NCBI GenBank assembly: GCA_947090365.1
Contig: CAMUNT010000004.1
Span: 1-44,659, forward strand
Direction of reading: 5' to 3'
DNA from: an uncultured Clostridia bacterium
Lineage (GTDB): Bacteria > Bacillota > Clostridia > Christensenellales > Borkfalkiaceae
Length of the DNA: 44,659 nucleotides
Positions 32,887-40,907 of this stretch are shown here, in pieces. The position numbers and the translations under genes are program-made. Under the pieces are notes generated by a model. It ran no database searches, was not told the origin of the DNA, and worked only from the letters and a program-made list of their open reading frames with translations. Position 1 is the first letter of the stretch; each line of letters opens with the position of its first letter.

Positions 32887-34716
32887 ATGGCTGAAATGAA
32901 CGAAAACGTTATTACGTTTGAAAAAATTAAATTTGCGTATCCCGGCACCGATGGCGTCTGGGCGCTTAACGGAATAGATCTCACCGTAAAGAAAGGCGAG
33001 TTCCTTTCCGTTATCGGTCATAACGGAAGCGGTAAGTCGACTCTTGCCCGACTGATAAACGGACTTTTGGAAGCCGATTCGGGTAAAATAGAGGTTCTCG
33101 GTATGAACGTCGCCGAGGGCAAAAATCCGCTGGAAATAAGAAAACACGTCGGTATTGTCTTTCAGAACCCCGACAATCAGATGGTTGCGTCAATCGTAGA
33201 GGACGACGTTGCCTTCGGCCCCGAAAACATCGGTATAAAGCGTGAGGAAATCGGCGAAAGAATAGAATGGGCGCTTAAAGCGGTCGGAATGGAGGCATTC
33301 CGCCATTCGACGCCTTCGCGCCTTTCGGGCGGACAGAAACAGCGCATTGCAATCGCGGGCGTACTTGCGGTTAAGCCCGAAATTTTAGTTTTGGACGAAT
33401 CGACTGCAATGCTCGACCCTAAGGGCAGGCGCGAGGTAATTGAGGTTATTAAAAGGCTTAACGAAGAAGAGGGAATGACCGTAATTCTCATTACTCACTT
33501 TATGGAGGAGGCTTTGCTTGCCGACAGGACAGTCGTTCTCAACCGCGGTGAGATAGTTTTGTCCGGTACTCCGGAGGAAATTTTCGAAAACGGCGATAAG
33601 CTGGAAGCGTATAATCTTTGCCTACCGCGCATAACCGAAATAGTCAATTCGCTGAACCGCGGAGGAATGAGCGTTAAAAACGTGCTCAGGGCGGAAGAGC
33701 TTGCAGACTCGATTAAAGAAAATTTTAAAAACAAAGGTATATTCGACGCGGTTTCATCACCCGTTGACGATGAGGAAATAAATTCCGCGCACGAGTGGGA
33801 TATAGACGTAAACAATCTTACCTTCACGTATTCAAGAAAATCGCCCTTTGCGTCCAAGGCTTTAAACGGAATAAATCTGCACATCGACGAGGGTGAATTT
33901 TTCGGTATAATCGGACATACGGGAAGCGGAAAATCAACGCTCGTTCAGCATTTCAACGCGCTTATTAAGCTTCCTCAGGCGGAAAAAAAATACCGTAAAA
34001 AGCGTGTAAAAAAGGGACAGACTCCGCCCATTTTGCCCGAAATTAAAATCGGCGGATACGACTTAACTCAGAAAAAGTGTGATTTCCGCAAGCTCCGCGC
34101 CGACGTGGGAATGGTTTTCCAGTATCCCGAATATCAGCTTTTTGCCGAAAGCGTTTTTGCCGACGTTGCGTTCGGGCTGAAAAATTTCAATAAAGAGCTT
34201 ACCTCTGAACAGGTGGAAGAAGCGGTTAAAAGCAGTATCGAAATGGTAGGGCTTGACTATAACGAAATAAAGGACAAGTCGCCCTTCGATTTATCCGGCG
34301 GTCAAAAACGGCGCGTAGCGATAGCGGGCGTAATAGTTACCAAACCTAAAATTTTAATTCTCGACGAGCCTGCGGCAGGGCTTGACCCTCTGGGGAAAAA
34401 GGAAATTATCGCGCTTTTGCATAAGCTTCACAAAGAGTGGTGCAGGACGGTAATCATCGTTTCCCACGATATGGACGAGGTTGCCGAAAACTGTACAAAG
34501 GCGGTAGTAATTTCCAACGGACAGGCGGTGCTGTGCGACAGACCTTATAAGCTCTTTTCGCAAAGCGAAACCCTGCGGGAGTTAGGGCTTGACGTTCCGT
34601 TGACTTCAAAGGTCAGCGAAGAGTTAGCCAAAGCCGGCATAACGGTGGAATGCAACTGCACTTCGGAAGACTTTACCCGAAAGGTTTTGGAAATTTACGG
34701 AGGCGGAAATGCTTAA
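32887..34716 (+). CDS. Fused energy-coupling factor ATPase EcfA1-EcfA2
   Basis: A 609-residue protein carrying both ATPases of the ECF vitamin/metal transporter core in one chain. The first ATPase (about 8-245) has Walker A GHNGSGKST (44-52), Q-loop Gln93, signature LSGGQ (146-150), Walker B and catalytic Asp170-Glu171, and switch His204. The second (about 304-560) has Walker A GHTGSGKST (343-351), signature LSGGQ (469-473) and Asp493-Glu494. A linker of about 55 residues joins them. In most Firmicutes these are two genes, ecfA1 and ecfA2. All catalytic residues are present in both halves, so each should bind ATP. It overlaps ecfT by 8 bp; truA follows, as in the usual order. No substrate-binding S protein is nearby. 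Confidence 0.93.
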   Translation: MAEMNENVITFEKIKFAYPGTDGVWALNGIDLTVKKGEFLSVIGHNGSGKSTLARLINGLLEADSGKIEVLGMNVAEGKNPLEIRKHVGIVFQNPDNQMVASIVEDDVAFGPENIGIKREEIGERIEWALKAVGMEAFRHSTPSRLSGGQKQRIAIAGVLAVKPEILVLDESTAMLDPKGRREVIEVIKRLNEEEGMTVILITHFMEEALLADRTVVLNRGEIVLSGTPEEIFENGDKLEAYNLCLPRITEIVNSLNRGGMSVKNVLRAEELADSIKENFKNKGIFDAVSSPVDDEEINSAHEWDIDVNNLTFTYSRKSPFASKALNGINLHIDEGEFFGIIGHTGSGKSTLVQHFNALIKLPQAEKKYRKKRVKKGQTPPILPEIKIGGYDLTQKKCDFRKLRADVGMVFQYPEYQLFAESVFADVAFGLKNFNKELTSEQVEEAVKSSIEMVGLDYNEIKDKSPFDLSGGQKRRVAIAGVIVTKPKILILDEPAAGLDPLGKKEIIALLHKLHKEWCRTVIIVSHDMDEVAENCTKAVVISNGQAVLCDRPYKLFSQSETLRELGLDVPLTSKVSEELAKAGITVECNCTSEDFTRKVLEIYGGGNA

Positions 34717-35554
34717 CGACGTAACCTTCGGGCAGTATTATCCCGTAAAATCATTTGTGCACAAATCCGACCCGCGTATAAAGCTTATGGCGCTGATAGC
34801 GTATATAGTCGCGCTTTTCCTTGCAAAAAACTTCTATTCTTTAACGCTTTGTTTTATCGTGCTTACCGCAACGGTAATTGCTTCGCGCGTGCCGGTCGGA
34901 AGCGTTCTGCGTTCCGTTAAAGCGATAATAGTATTGCTGATATTCACCGCCGTTTTAAATCTTTTTTTCCATGGCGGAGAGCATCTTTTAGTTCACTGGG
35001 GCTTTATAAAAATTTACCGCGAAAGTATCATATTTACGGTATTTTTCGTGTTCAGGCTTTTCTTTTTGGTAATGGGTTCGGCTCTGCTCACCTTGACGAC
35101 TACGCCGGTAGAGCTTACCGACGGAATCGAAAGTCTGCTGACGCCGTTAAAATGGATACGCTTCCCTGTCCACGAGCTTGCGCTTATAATGTCGATAGCT
35201 TTGAGGTTTATTCCTACTTTAATCGACGAAACCAACCGCATTATATCTGCGCAGAAGGCAAGGGGCGCGGATTTCGAAAGCGGAAATATTTTCAAGCGCA
35301 TTAAAGCAATAGTTCCCATTTTGATACCCCTTCTGATAAGTGCGTTCAGACGCGCGGAGGAGTTGGGCGACGCTATGGACGCAAGGTGCTATTCGGGTTC
35401 CAAAAACAGAACGAAGTATAAAAAGCTTAAATTGAGCTGGCGCGATCTTCTGATAACCCTGTTGTTCGCGGGGCTGATTACAGGCGTCGTGTTGCTGAAT
35501 ATTTACGCCTGGAATATTTTTCCCGAAATATACGAATATATAAGGTTAAGCTGA
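34709..35554 (+). CDS. ecfT: Energy-coupling factor transporter transmembrane protein EcfT
   Basis: A 281-residue membrane protein that links the ECF ATPases to exchangeable S components. About five to six membrane helices are visible (for example 28-46, 50-65, 75-92, 108-130 and 245-268). The two cytoplasmic coupling-helix motifs are QKARGADFESG (about 184-194) and DAMDARCYSG (about 222-231). In the second, the usual Ala-Arg-Gly reads Ala-Arg-Cys, a small departure. It overlaps the fused ATPase gene by 8 bp and truA by 1 bp. Confidence 0.93.
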   Translation: MLNDVTFGQYYPVKSFVHKSDPRIKLMALIAYIVALFLAKNFYSLTLCFIVLTATVIASRVPVGSVLRSVKAIIVLLIFTAVLNLFFHGGEHLLVHWGFIKIYRESIIFTVFFVFRLFFLVMGSALLTLTTTPVELTDGIESLLTPLKWIRFPVHELALIMSIALRFIPTLIDETNRIISAQKARGADFESGNIFKRIKAIVPILIPLLISAFRRAEELGDAMDARCYSGSKNRTKYKKLKLSWRDLLITLLFAGLITGVVLLNIYAWNIFPEIYEYIRLS

Positions 35555-36300
35555 TGAGATACGCATTGCTTTTAACTTACGACGGAACCGCTTACGGCGG
35601 GTGGCAGATACAAAAAAACGCCGTCACCGTACAGCAGGAGCTTACAAAAGCACTCGAAGATACGTTCGGCTGTAAAGTCAACGTAATTGCAAGCGGAAGA
35701 ACAGACAGCGGAGTTCACGCAAAAGCACAGGTCTGCCATTTCGACGTCCAAACTTCCATTCCCGCGGAAAAGATTGCCGACGCCCTGAACGCGCGCCTTC
35801 CGCAGGATATAAGCGTTCTTAAAACGGTTATAGCACCCGACTGGTTTGAAGCGCAGTCAAGCGCAAAGAAGAAAACTTACTGTTACAGGTTTTATCTTTC
35901 GCCCCGCAGACAGCCTTTAAAGGACAGGTATTCCGTACAGATTAATTATAACGTGGATTTGGAAAAGCTTGAATATTCTGCGAAGCTTTTTGAGGGCGAG
36001 CACGACTTCAAGGCTTATTGTGCGGCAGGCTCGCAGGTAAAAACCACCGTACGCAGAATTTACTCGATAGAAATAAAGCGCGACGGATGCGATATAGCGG
36101 TTTCCGTAACCGGCAACGGTTTTCTTTACAATATGGTAAGGACGCTCGTCGGAACAATGATTTATTATTCGGCAGGCAGACTTACGGAAGAGATGATTAG
36201 CCGTTCGCTCGAATACGGCGACAGAAGCTCCGTCGGGAAAACTATGCCGGCAAAAGGTCTCACGCTTGAAAGCGTGGATTACGGCTGTATGCTTTTTTAA
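35554..36300 (+). CDS. truA: tRNA pseudouridine synthase TruA
   Basis: A 248-residue TruA that converts uridines 38-40 of tRNA anticodon stems to pseudouridine. The catalytic aspartate lies in ASGRTDSGVHA (about 47-57; Asp52). Other family segments are TYDGTAYGGWQIQ (8-20) and GFLYNMVRTLVGTM (about 188-201). The start shares one base with the ecfT stop. This position after ecfA-ecfT is a common Firmicutes arrangement. Confidence 0.95.
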   Translation: MRYALLLTYDGTAYGGWQIQKNAVTVQQELTKALEDTFGCKVNVIASGRTDSGVHAKAQVCHFDVQTSIPAEKIADALNARLPQDISVLKTVIAPDWFEAQSSAKKKTYCYRFYLSPRRQPLKDRYSVQINYNVDLEKLEYSAKLFEGEHDFKAYCAAGSQVKTTVRRIYSIEIKRDGCDIAVSVTGNGFLYNMVRTLVGTMIYYSAGRLTEEMISRSLEYGDRSSVGKTMPAKGLTLESVDYGCMLF

Positions 36301-36327
36301 CAATAATTTCACATAACCGTTTTAATA

Positions 36328-36355
36328 TTTACATTATCGGATAATAAAATATAAT
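36328..36355 (+). promoter_or_regulatory. Promoter of the Q/N-rich-tail membrane protein gene
   Basis: TTTACA (36328-36333), a 16-bp spacer and TATAAT (36350-36355). The Shine-Dalgarno sequence AAAGGGAGA follows before the ATG at 36375. Confidence 0.55.
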
Positions 36356-36374
36356 AAAAAGAAAGGGAGATTAT

Positions 36375-37232
36375 ATGGATTTTTTCAGATACGTGTATGG
36401 TACGAAAACGTTTACGAACAGCGAATGGGTCCCGTATACGATAGGCGGGCTTTGTTTTGCGCTTGTATTCGTCTTTCAGGCGGTGGCGCTGTATACGATA
36501 GCCTGCCGTGAAGGCTATAAAAACAAATGGATGGCGTTCATTCCTTTTTTCAATACTTACTATATTGGCGTTTGTGCACAGAAAAATAAATTCTATAAAG
36601 TAGACGCCAGAACCGTCGCAATCGGGACCGCCGTTGCGGAGGTGCTTTTAGTCGGGCTCTATATTTTATTTCTGGTAGCCGAAAGTTTTTTGAAAAACGG
36701 GAATTATCTCGTAAGAGAAGTTGAAACCTATTTAGGCGGTAACTTCGTAACTTACGTTGTAAACGATAACGTGCCGGCAAATCTGCAATGGGCGTCGTGG
36801 GTATACAATTATTTATATACCTATATCATCAGCGTACTCGACGTCGTTTTCTTCGCTTTGAAAATAATAATTCTGATATGCTTCTTCCAGACTTACGCTT
36901 GCAGAAGATACTTTATTTTCACTATAACAAGCGTAATTTTTCCCATTATGGGCGTACTGTTCTTCATAGTGCGCAACAACAAGGCGGTAAGCTATAAAGA
37001 CTTTATCCGCGCGGAACAGGCAAGGCAGTATCGGCAGTACCAGCAGTACCGCCAGCAGAATTACAATAATCCGTATAATCAGAATTACGGTCAGAATCCC
37101 TATAACCGTACCCCGAACGATAACGGTAACGGCGGAAGCGGAGCCGACCCTTTTGACGGCTTAGGCGGTAATTCGGACGCGCAAGGCAATTTCGGCACAC
37201 CGCAAGACCCTTTTGAAGATTTCGATAAATAA
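36375..37232 (+). CDS. Membrane protein with Q/N/Y-rich C-terminal tail
   Basis: I do not recognise a named family with certainty. The 285-residue protein has about four membrane helices (roughly 23-45, 77-98, 145-165 and 175-198). The second segment starts with KNKWMAFIPFFNTYYIG, similar to small integral proteins with a W-x-x-x-IP-x-x-N motif (DUF5684-like; uncertain). The last 70 residues are a low-complexity tail: first RQYRQYQQYRQQ, then Asn/Tyr/Pro-rich repeats, then Gly/Asp-rich DPFDGLGG and DPFEDFDK. The tail is probably cytoplasmic, disordered and prion-like. It has its own promoter, Shine-Dalgarno sequence and terminator. No function is proposed. Confidence 0.8.
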   Translation: MDFFRYVYGTKTFTNSEWVPYTIGGLCFALVFVFQAVALYTIACREGYKNKWMAFIPFFNTYYIGVCAQKNKFYKVDARTVAIGTAVAEVLLVGLYILFLVAESFLKNGNYLVREVETYLGGNFVTYVVNDNVPANLQWASWVYNYLYTYIISVLDVVFFALKIIILICFFQTYACRRYFIFTITSVIFPIMGVLFFIVRNNKAVSYKDFIRAEQARQYRQYQQYRQQNYNNPYNQNYGQNPYNRTPNDNGNGGSGADPFDGLGGNSDAQGNFGTPQDPFEDFDK

Positions 37233-37239
37233 TATCAAT

Positions 37240-37264
37240 GGCGCGCACTATACGCGCCTTTTTT
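37240..37264 (+). terminator. Terminator before mnmE
   Basis: A 6-bp GC stem GGCGCG (37240-37245) / CGCGCC (37253-37258) followed by T6. The mnmE -35 box begins 1 bp after the T-run. Confidence 0.8.
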
Positions 37265-37265
37265 A

Positions 37266-37294
37266 TTGCAATAAAGTAAGGAAGCTGTTATAAT
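37266..37294 (+). promoter_or_regulatory. Promoter of mnmE (leaderless geometry)
   Basis: TTGCAA (37266-37271), a 17-bp spacer and TATAAT (37289-37294), then 6 nt to the ATG at 37301. AAGGAAG at 37277-37283 lies within the spacer and would not be in the RNA. Confidence 0.75.
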
Positions 37295-37300
37295 TTATTT

Positions 37301-38605
37301 ATGGATACTATTTCGGCAATAGCAACCGCTTCGGGAACGGGCGGAGTAGCAATAATCAGGTTGAGCGGAGAAAATTCGTTAGAAATCGCAGGGCAGATGT
37401 TTACGCCCGCAGGCAAAACCGCAGTCAAAGACTTTAAGCCTAACGTTATGTATGCGGGCAATATCGACGGCGGCGGGTTCGAGGATTTCGGAATGTGCGT
37501 ATACTTCAAGGCTCCCAAATCTTTTACCGGTGAAGATACGGTTGAATTTCACTGCCACGGCGGAGTACATATATCGCGCGGAATACTTAAAAGGACCTTT
37601 GAGCTCGGCGCAAGATCTGCGGACAGGGGAGAATTTACAAAGCGCGCATTCGTAAACGGCAAGTTGTCTTTATCTTCCGCAGAGGGTATGATTGATATGA
37701 TTAACGCCGAAAGTTTGGCGTCGCTCCGCGCGGGCAGTATGCTTTACAGCGAAAAGCTTACCGACGAAATAAAAGAGCTGCAAAGCAGACTTACAGATAT
37801 TTTGGCACGCATTGCCGTCGATATGGATTATCCCGAAGAGGAAAACGAAGGAAGCTTCGAAAGTATCTGTTCGTCGATATCGTCGCTATCGGAAGAACTG
37901 AATTGCCTTTCGTCGACTTACTCCGCGGGTAAAAGGATAAAAAACGGGGTGACGGTAGCACTGTGCGGTAAGCCCAATACAGGCAAAAGTTCGCTTTTAA
38001 ATTCGCTTTTGGGTTACGATAAAGCAATCGTATCATCCGAGGCTGGAACTACGCGCGACGCCGTCGAAGGGGAAATGCAGATTGACGGCGTAAAATATAA
38101 TCTGACGGATACGGCGGGAATACGTTCCCGCGCGGGCGAAGTCGAGAGTATCGGTATAGAGCGCGCAAAAAAAATAATTTCGTCCGCCGATATAATTTTA
38201 TCCGTTTCAGACGGAGGCGGAAAAGCGGAAATAGCAAACTGCAACGGTGCGGTAATCGAGATTTTCAACAAGTGCGATATAAAATCGCCCGGAAGAGATT
38301 ACGACGTCGTCGTTTCGGCAAAGACGGGTGAGGGAATAGAAAAGTTAAAGAAGCTGATAGCCGAAAAATCAATAGGGGAAACTTCTCTCGACAAAGCTTA
38401 TATCATAGAAGAAAGACATTATTCGGCCCTTCAACGGGCAAACGAAGCGTTAAAATCCGCAATAGCAAACGCTGACGGGCTTTCTCTGGATATGCTGTCC
38501 GTAGATTTGAAAGAGGCGTGGGATTGTCTGGGTGAAATTACGGGAGAAACGGCAAACGAACTGATAATAAGTACGGTATTTGCAAAATTCTGCGTAGGTA
38601 AATAA
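37301..38605 (+). CDS. mnmE: tRNA modification GTPase MnmE
   Basis: A 434-residue MnmE (TrmE) that acts with MnmG to modify the wobble uridine of tRNAs. The N-terminal folate-binding domain has TASGTGGVAIIRLSG (about 8-22). The G domain has P-loop GKPNTGKSS (about 222-230), G2 GTTRDAVEG, G3 DTAG and G4 NKCD. The C-terminal motif FCVGK contains the catalytic cysteine. It is a little shorter than the 450-460 residues usual for the family. MnmG is not adjacent. The message appears to be leaderless. Confidence 0.96.
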   Translation: MDTISAIATASGTGGVAIIRLSGENSLEIAGQMFTPAGKTAVKDFKPNVMYAGNIDGGGFEDFGMCVYFKAPKSFTGEDTVEFHCHGGVHISRGILKRTFELGARSADRGEFTKRAFVNGKLSLSSAEGMIDMINAESLASLRAGSMLYSEKLTDEIKELQSRLTDILARIAVDMDYPEEENEGSFESICSSISSLSEELNCLSSTYSAGKRIKNGVTVALCGKPNTGKSSLLNSLLGYDKAIVSSEAGTTRDAVEGEMQIDGVKYNLTDTAGIRSRAGEVESIGIERAKKIISSADIILSVSDGGGKAEIANCNGAVIEIFNKCDIKSPGRDYDVVVSAKTGEGIEKLKKLIAEKSIGETSLDKAYIIEERHYSALQRANEALKSAIANADGLSLDMLSVDLKEAWDCLGEITGETANELIISTVFAKFCVGK

Positions 38606-38683
38606 ATACTTGAACGGACGAAGTATACCGCGCAACGTCGCGCGTGCAAAGCTGAGCGATTGCGAATACGTATGTAAACCCGC
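38606..38683. other. Intergenic hairpin-bearing segment, mnmE-holA
   Basis: This 78-bp stretch holds a GC-rich inverted motif (CGCGC-AACGTC-GCGCG, near 38629-38645) and GCTGAGCGATTGCGAA-like text reminiscent of the dispersed GAGCGAAGCGAA repeats elsewhere in the window. No gene is seen. It may terminate mnmE, although it lacks a T-run. Confidence 0.4.
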
Positions 38684-38712
38684 TTGATTTTTTTTGATTA
38701 AAATGTTAAACT
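38684..38712 (+). promoter_or_regulatory. Promoter of holA (near-leaderless geometry)
   Basis: TTGATT (38684-38689), a 17-bp spacer and TAAACT (38707-38712). The ATG is 7 nt further at 38720, and a GTG sits at 38717. No ribosome-binding site can be fitted. Confidence 0.6.
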
Positions 38713-38719
38713 TTAAGTG

Positions 38720-39694
38720 ATGAAATTTATCGAGCTTAAAAACGATATACTGCAGGGCGCTAAAAGCATTTATCTTTTAGAGGGGGACGACGCTTATTTC
38801 CGCGTTAAAGGAGAGGAGGCCGTCAAGTCCGCTTTCGTGCAGATGCCGGAGCTTAACTTTACTGCGTTTGACGGCGAATCGCTTAAAGGCAATGCGTTAT
38901 CGCAGTTGGTTTCAGCTGTCGAAAGCGTTCCGTTTATGTCCGAAAAAAGACTAGTAAAAATTACTGATTTTTATCCGAATGAAGCCGACTTTGAAAAGTA
39001 TCTCAAAAAAACGTTTGAAAATTTTCCCGCAGAAGCTATTCTTCTAATAGTCAATTCCGAGGGTAGAAAGGGCGTAGACTTAAAGCGTAAATCTTACGTA
39101 ACCTATGTCGACTGCAACCGCGCCGATGAGGAAACGGTTGCTAAGTGGGCTTATATAACTTTAAGAAACGCCAATATATCGGCTTCGGTCGAGGTCTGTA
39201 TGCTTATTTCGAGATACTGCCGGTGCAATATGTCGCGCGTTGCGCTAGAAGCCGAAAAGCTTATAGATTATAAAAAAGAAGGCGAAATTTCCCGCGAAGA
39301 CGTGGAGGCTCTCGTTTATAAGGATACCGATTACAGAATTTACGAAATGACGAACGCCGTTTCCCGCGGCGACTTCGATACCTTCTGTGCTATCGGGGCG
39401 GAGCTGTGCCGAAAAGCGGGGGACGAAACGGGTGTGCTTTCGGGGCTCTTTTCCTATTTTAAAAATCTGCTTACGATTTTGACGTCCGACTGCGGTGACA
39501 GACGGCTTGGCGAGCTGTTGAAGATGAAAGAGTACGGCGTTAAAAAGAGCAGGGAACAGGCGAAGGCTATCGGTGAAGAAAAGCTTAAAAAATTAGTTTC
39601 GTATATTTATTCCGCCATTGCGGATATCAAATGCGGAAATTTAACTCCGCAGAGCGCGCTTCAAGCTGTAAACAGCGTAATATTTTTCACATAA
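38720..39694 (+). CDS. holA: DNA polymerase III subunit delta
   Basis: A 324-residue HolA, the clamp-loader subunit that opens the beta clamp. The N-terminal IYLLEGDDAYFRVKGEEAV (about 16-34) and the LVKITDFYPNE region (about 75-85) match the delta fold, a degenerate AAA+ protein without a Walker A motif. The C-terminal helical collar domain contains TDYRIYEMTNAVSRGD (about 207-222). I prefer ATG 38720 to the adjacent GTG at 38717. It is a single-gene unit between mnmE and cdaA with its own promoter and terminator. Confidence 0.9.
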   Translation: MKFIELKNDILQGAKSIYLLEGDDAYFRVKGEEAVKSAFVQMPELNFTAFDGESLKGNALSQLVSAVESVPFMSEKRLVKITDFYPNEADFEKYLKKTFENFPAEAILLIVNSEGRKGVDLKRKSYVTYVDCNRADEETVAKWAYITLRNANISASVEVCMLISRYCRCNMSRVALEAEKLIDYKKEGEISREDVEALVYKDTDYRIYEMTNAVSRGDFDTFCAIGAELCRKAGDETGVLSGLFSYFKNLLTILTSDCGDRRLGELLKMKEYGVKKSREQAKAIGEEKLKKLVSYIYSAIADIKCGNLTPQSALQAVNSVIFFT

Positions 39695-39698
39695 AGTA

Positions 39699-39731
39699 AA
39701 ATAAAGCGATATAAACGCTTTATTTTTTCTT
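39699..39731 (+). terminator. Terminator of holA
   Basis: A 10-bp stem (39699-39708 / 39716-39725) with a 7-nt loop followed by a long T-rich run. Confidence 0.8.
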
Positions 39732-39778
39732 TTTTAAATTATATAATAATAAATGTAAAATATTGTCGGAGAGTAGCA

Positions 39779-40606
39779 ATGGCACGGTTGGAAGAAATTA
39801 TAGAAATAATAAAAAATAATTTCAGCAGTACGGGATTTGCCGACAGATGGCTGACTTATCTTTTGCAGCTTATTCTGTTCACTATTCTGTACTATTTAAT
39901 GTTTAAGGTTTTAAGGAACAACAAAGCGGATAAATTTGTCGGAATAATCGTATTTTTTATCGTTCTTTCAGGTTTGGCGTCGGCTTTTTCGGAAAGTATC
40001 AGCTCCGGAGTTTTGTTCATAGTAATCGTGCTTGCCGCAATTCTTGTTTTTACAATGTATCATACGGAAATAAAGCGTTCTTTACTTGACGCGGGCGTGA
40101 AGAAGAGCAAGTCTGAGCCCGTCACCGTTACGGGGGTCGAGCTGATTATGGACGAAATCGTGCGTGCCGTACAGAATATGTCTAAAAACGATATCGGAGC
40201 GCTGATAGTTCTTTCCAACGGAAACCTGCCAGAGGAAATTATCGAAAGCGGAACGAAAATCAATGCACAGATTACTTCGCAGATGGTTGAAGCGATATTC
40301 TATCCCAAAGCGCCTCTGCACGACGGTGCGCTGATTATCGAGGGGAACAAGCTTTATGCCGCGGGTTGTTTTTTACCGCTTGCGCAGGACGAAAGACTTC
40401 CCAAAGAAATGGGTAGCCGCCACCGCGCGGCGCTTGGCGTAACGATGGTTGCAAGCGTAACGGCAATAGTTGTTTCTGAAGAAACTGGAATTATTTCGAT
40501 AGCTAAAAACGGAGTTATAAAAAAGAAGTATGCCGATGCTACGGATATTAAGGAAGCTTTAAGCGATTATTACTGGTCGGATTTAACCGCCGAGGCTGTA
40601 AGTTAA
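39779..40606 (+). CDS. cdaA: Diadenylate cyclase CdaA
   Basis: A 275-residue membrane-bound cyclase that joins two ATP molecules into cyclic di-AMP, a regulator of potassium, osmotic balance and wall stress. Three N-terminal helices (about 27-44, 52-70 and 76-95) precede the DAC domain. The domain carries the active-site DGA motif at 182-184 (PLHDGALI) and RHR at 214-216 (GSRHRAALG). The Shine-Dalgarno sequence GGAGAG lies upstream. In Firmicutes the usual order is cdaA-cdaR-glmM. Here the cdaR position holds only a 35-codon stub and glmM is absent from the window. Confidence 0.95.
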   Translation: MARLEEIIEIIKNNFSSTGFADRWLTYLLQLILFTILYYLMFKVLRNNKADKFVGIIVFFIVLSGLASAFSESISSGVLFIVIVLAAILVFTMYHTEIKRSLLDAGVKKSKSEPVTVTGVELIMDEIVRAVQNMSKNDIGALIVLSNGNLPEEIIESGTKINAQITSQMVEAIFYPKAPLHDGALIIEGNKLYAAGCFLPLAQDERLPKEMGSRHRAALGVTMVASVTAIVVSEETGIISIAKNGVIKKKYADATDIKEALSDYYWSDLTAEAVS

Positions 40607-40623
40607 GGCAAGGAGATTAGAAA

Positions 40624-40731
40624 ATGAAAAGATTAGGTAAGTTTTTAAAAGATTTTTTCACAAAAAATATACCCGTTAAACTTCTTGCTTTGGCGCTTGC
40701 GGTTATTACTGTGTTGTTTATTAACATTTAA
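40624..40731 (+). pseudogene. Truncated CdaR (YbbR-like) membrane anchor, 35 codons
   Basis: ATG 40624, 17 bp after cdaA with the Shine-Dalgarno sequence AAGGAG, opens a 35-codon frame ending in TAA at 40729-40731. The product starts MKRLGKFLKDFFTKN and continues with one hydrophobic helix (about 17-34). This is the usual N-terminus of CdaR/YbbR proteins, which normally continue with several extracellular YbbR domains. Here it stops right after the helix. No frame in the next 170 bp encodes a YbbR domain, so this is a large deletion or a purposeful anchor-only protein, not a simple frameshift. I class it as a pseudogene, but an expressed microprotein is possible. Confidence 0.65.
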
Positions 40732-40907
40732 CTGCATTTTAAATTCCGTAATACAATGCCCGCATCGTAAATCTGCACGATGGGGGCGTAGCTTTAAACG
40801 GCGTAAGGTTTTTGCTGTAACTGATATTCGGCAAAATTCATATTCTGTAATATCTTTAAATATTTCGTATTAAACGGAGTAAAATCAATACAAGGTCGAC
40901 GGTATAA
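40732..40907. other. Gap between the cdaR stub and aspartate kinase
   Basis: No gene is recognised; all frames are short. An 11-bp hairpin with one mismatch (about 40758-40768 / 40780-40790) may act as a weak terminator for cdaA and the stub. Residual cdaR coding sequence was looked for and not found. Confidence 0.5.

Noticed and set aside
40685..40873. 62-codon frame after the cdaR stub, considered as a frameshifted continuation of CdaR
   Set aside because: The translation is Cys/Arg-rich and does not resemble a YbbR domain; the hydrophobic start merely overlaps the anchor helix in another frame.
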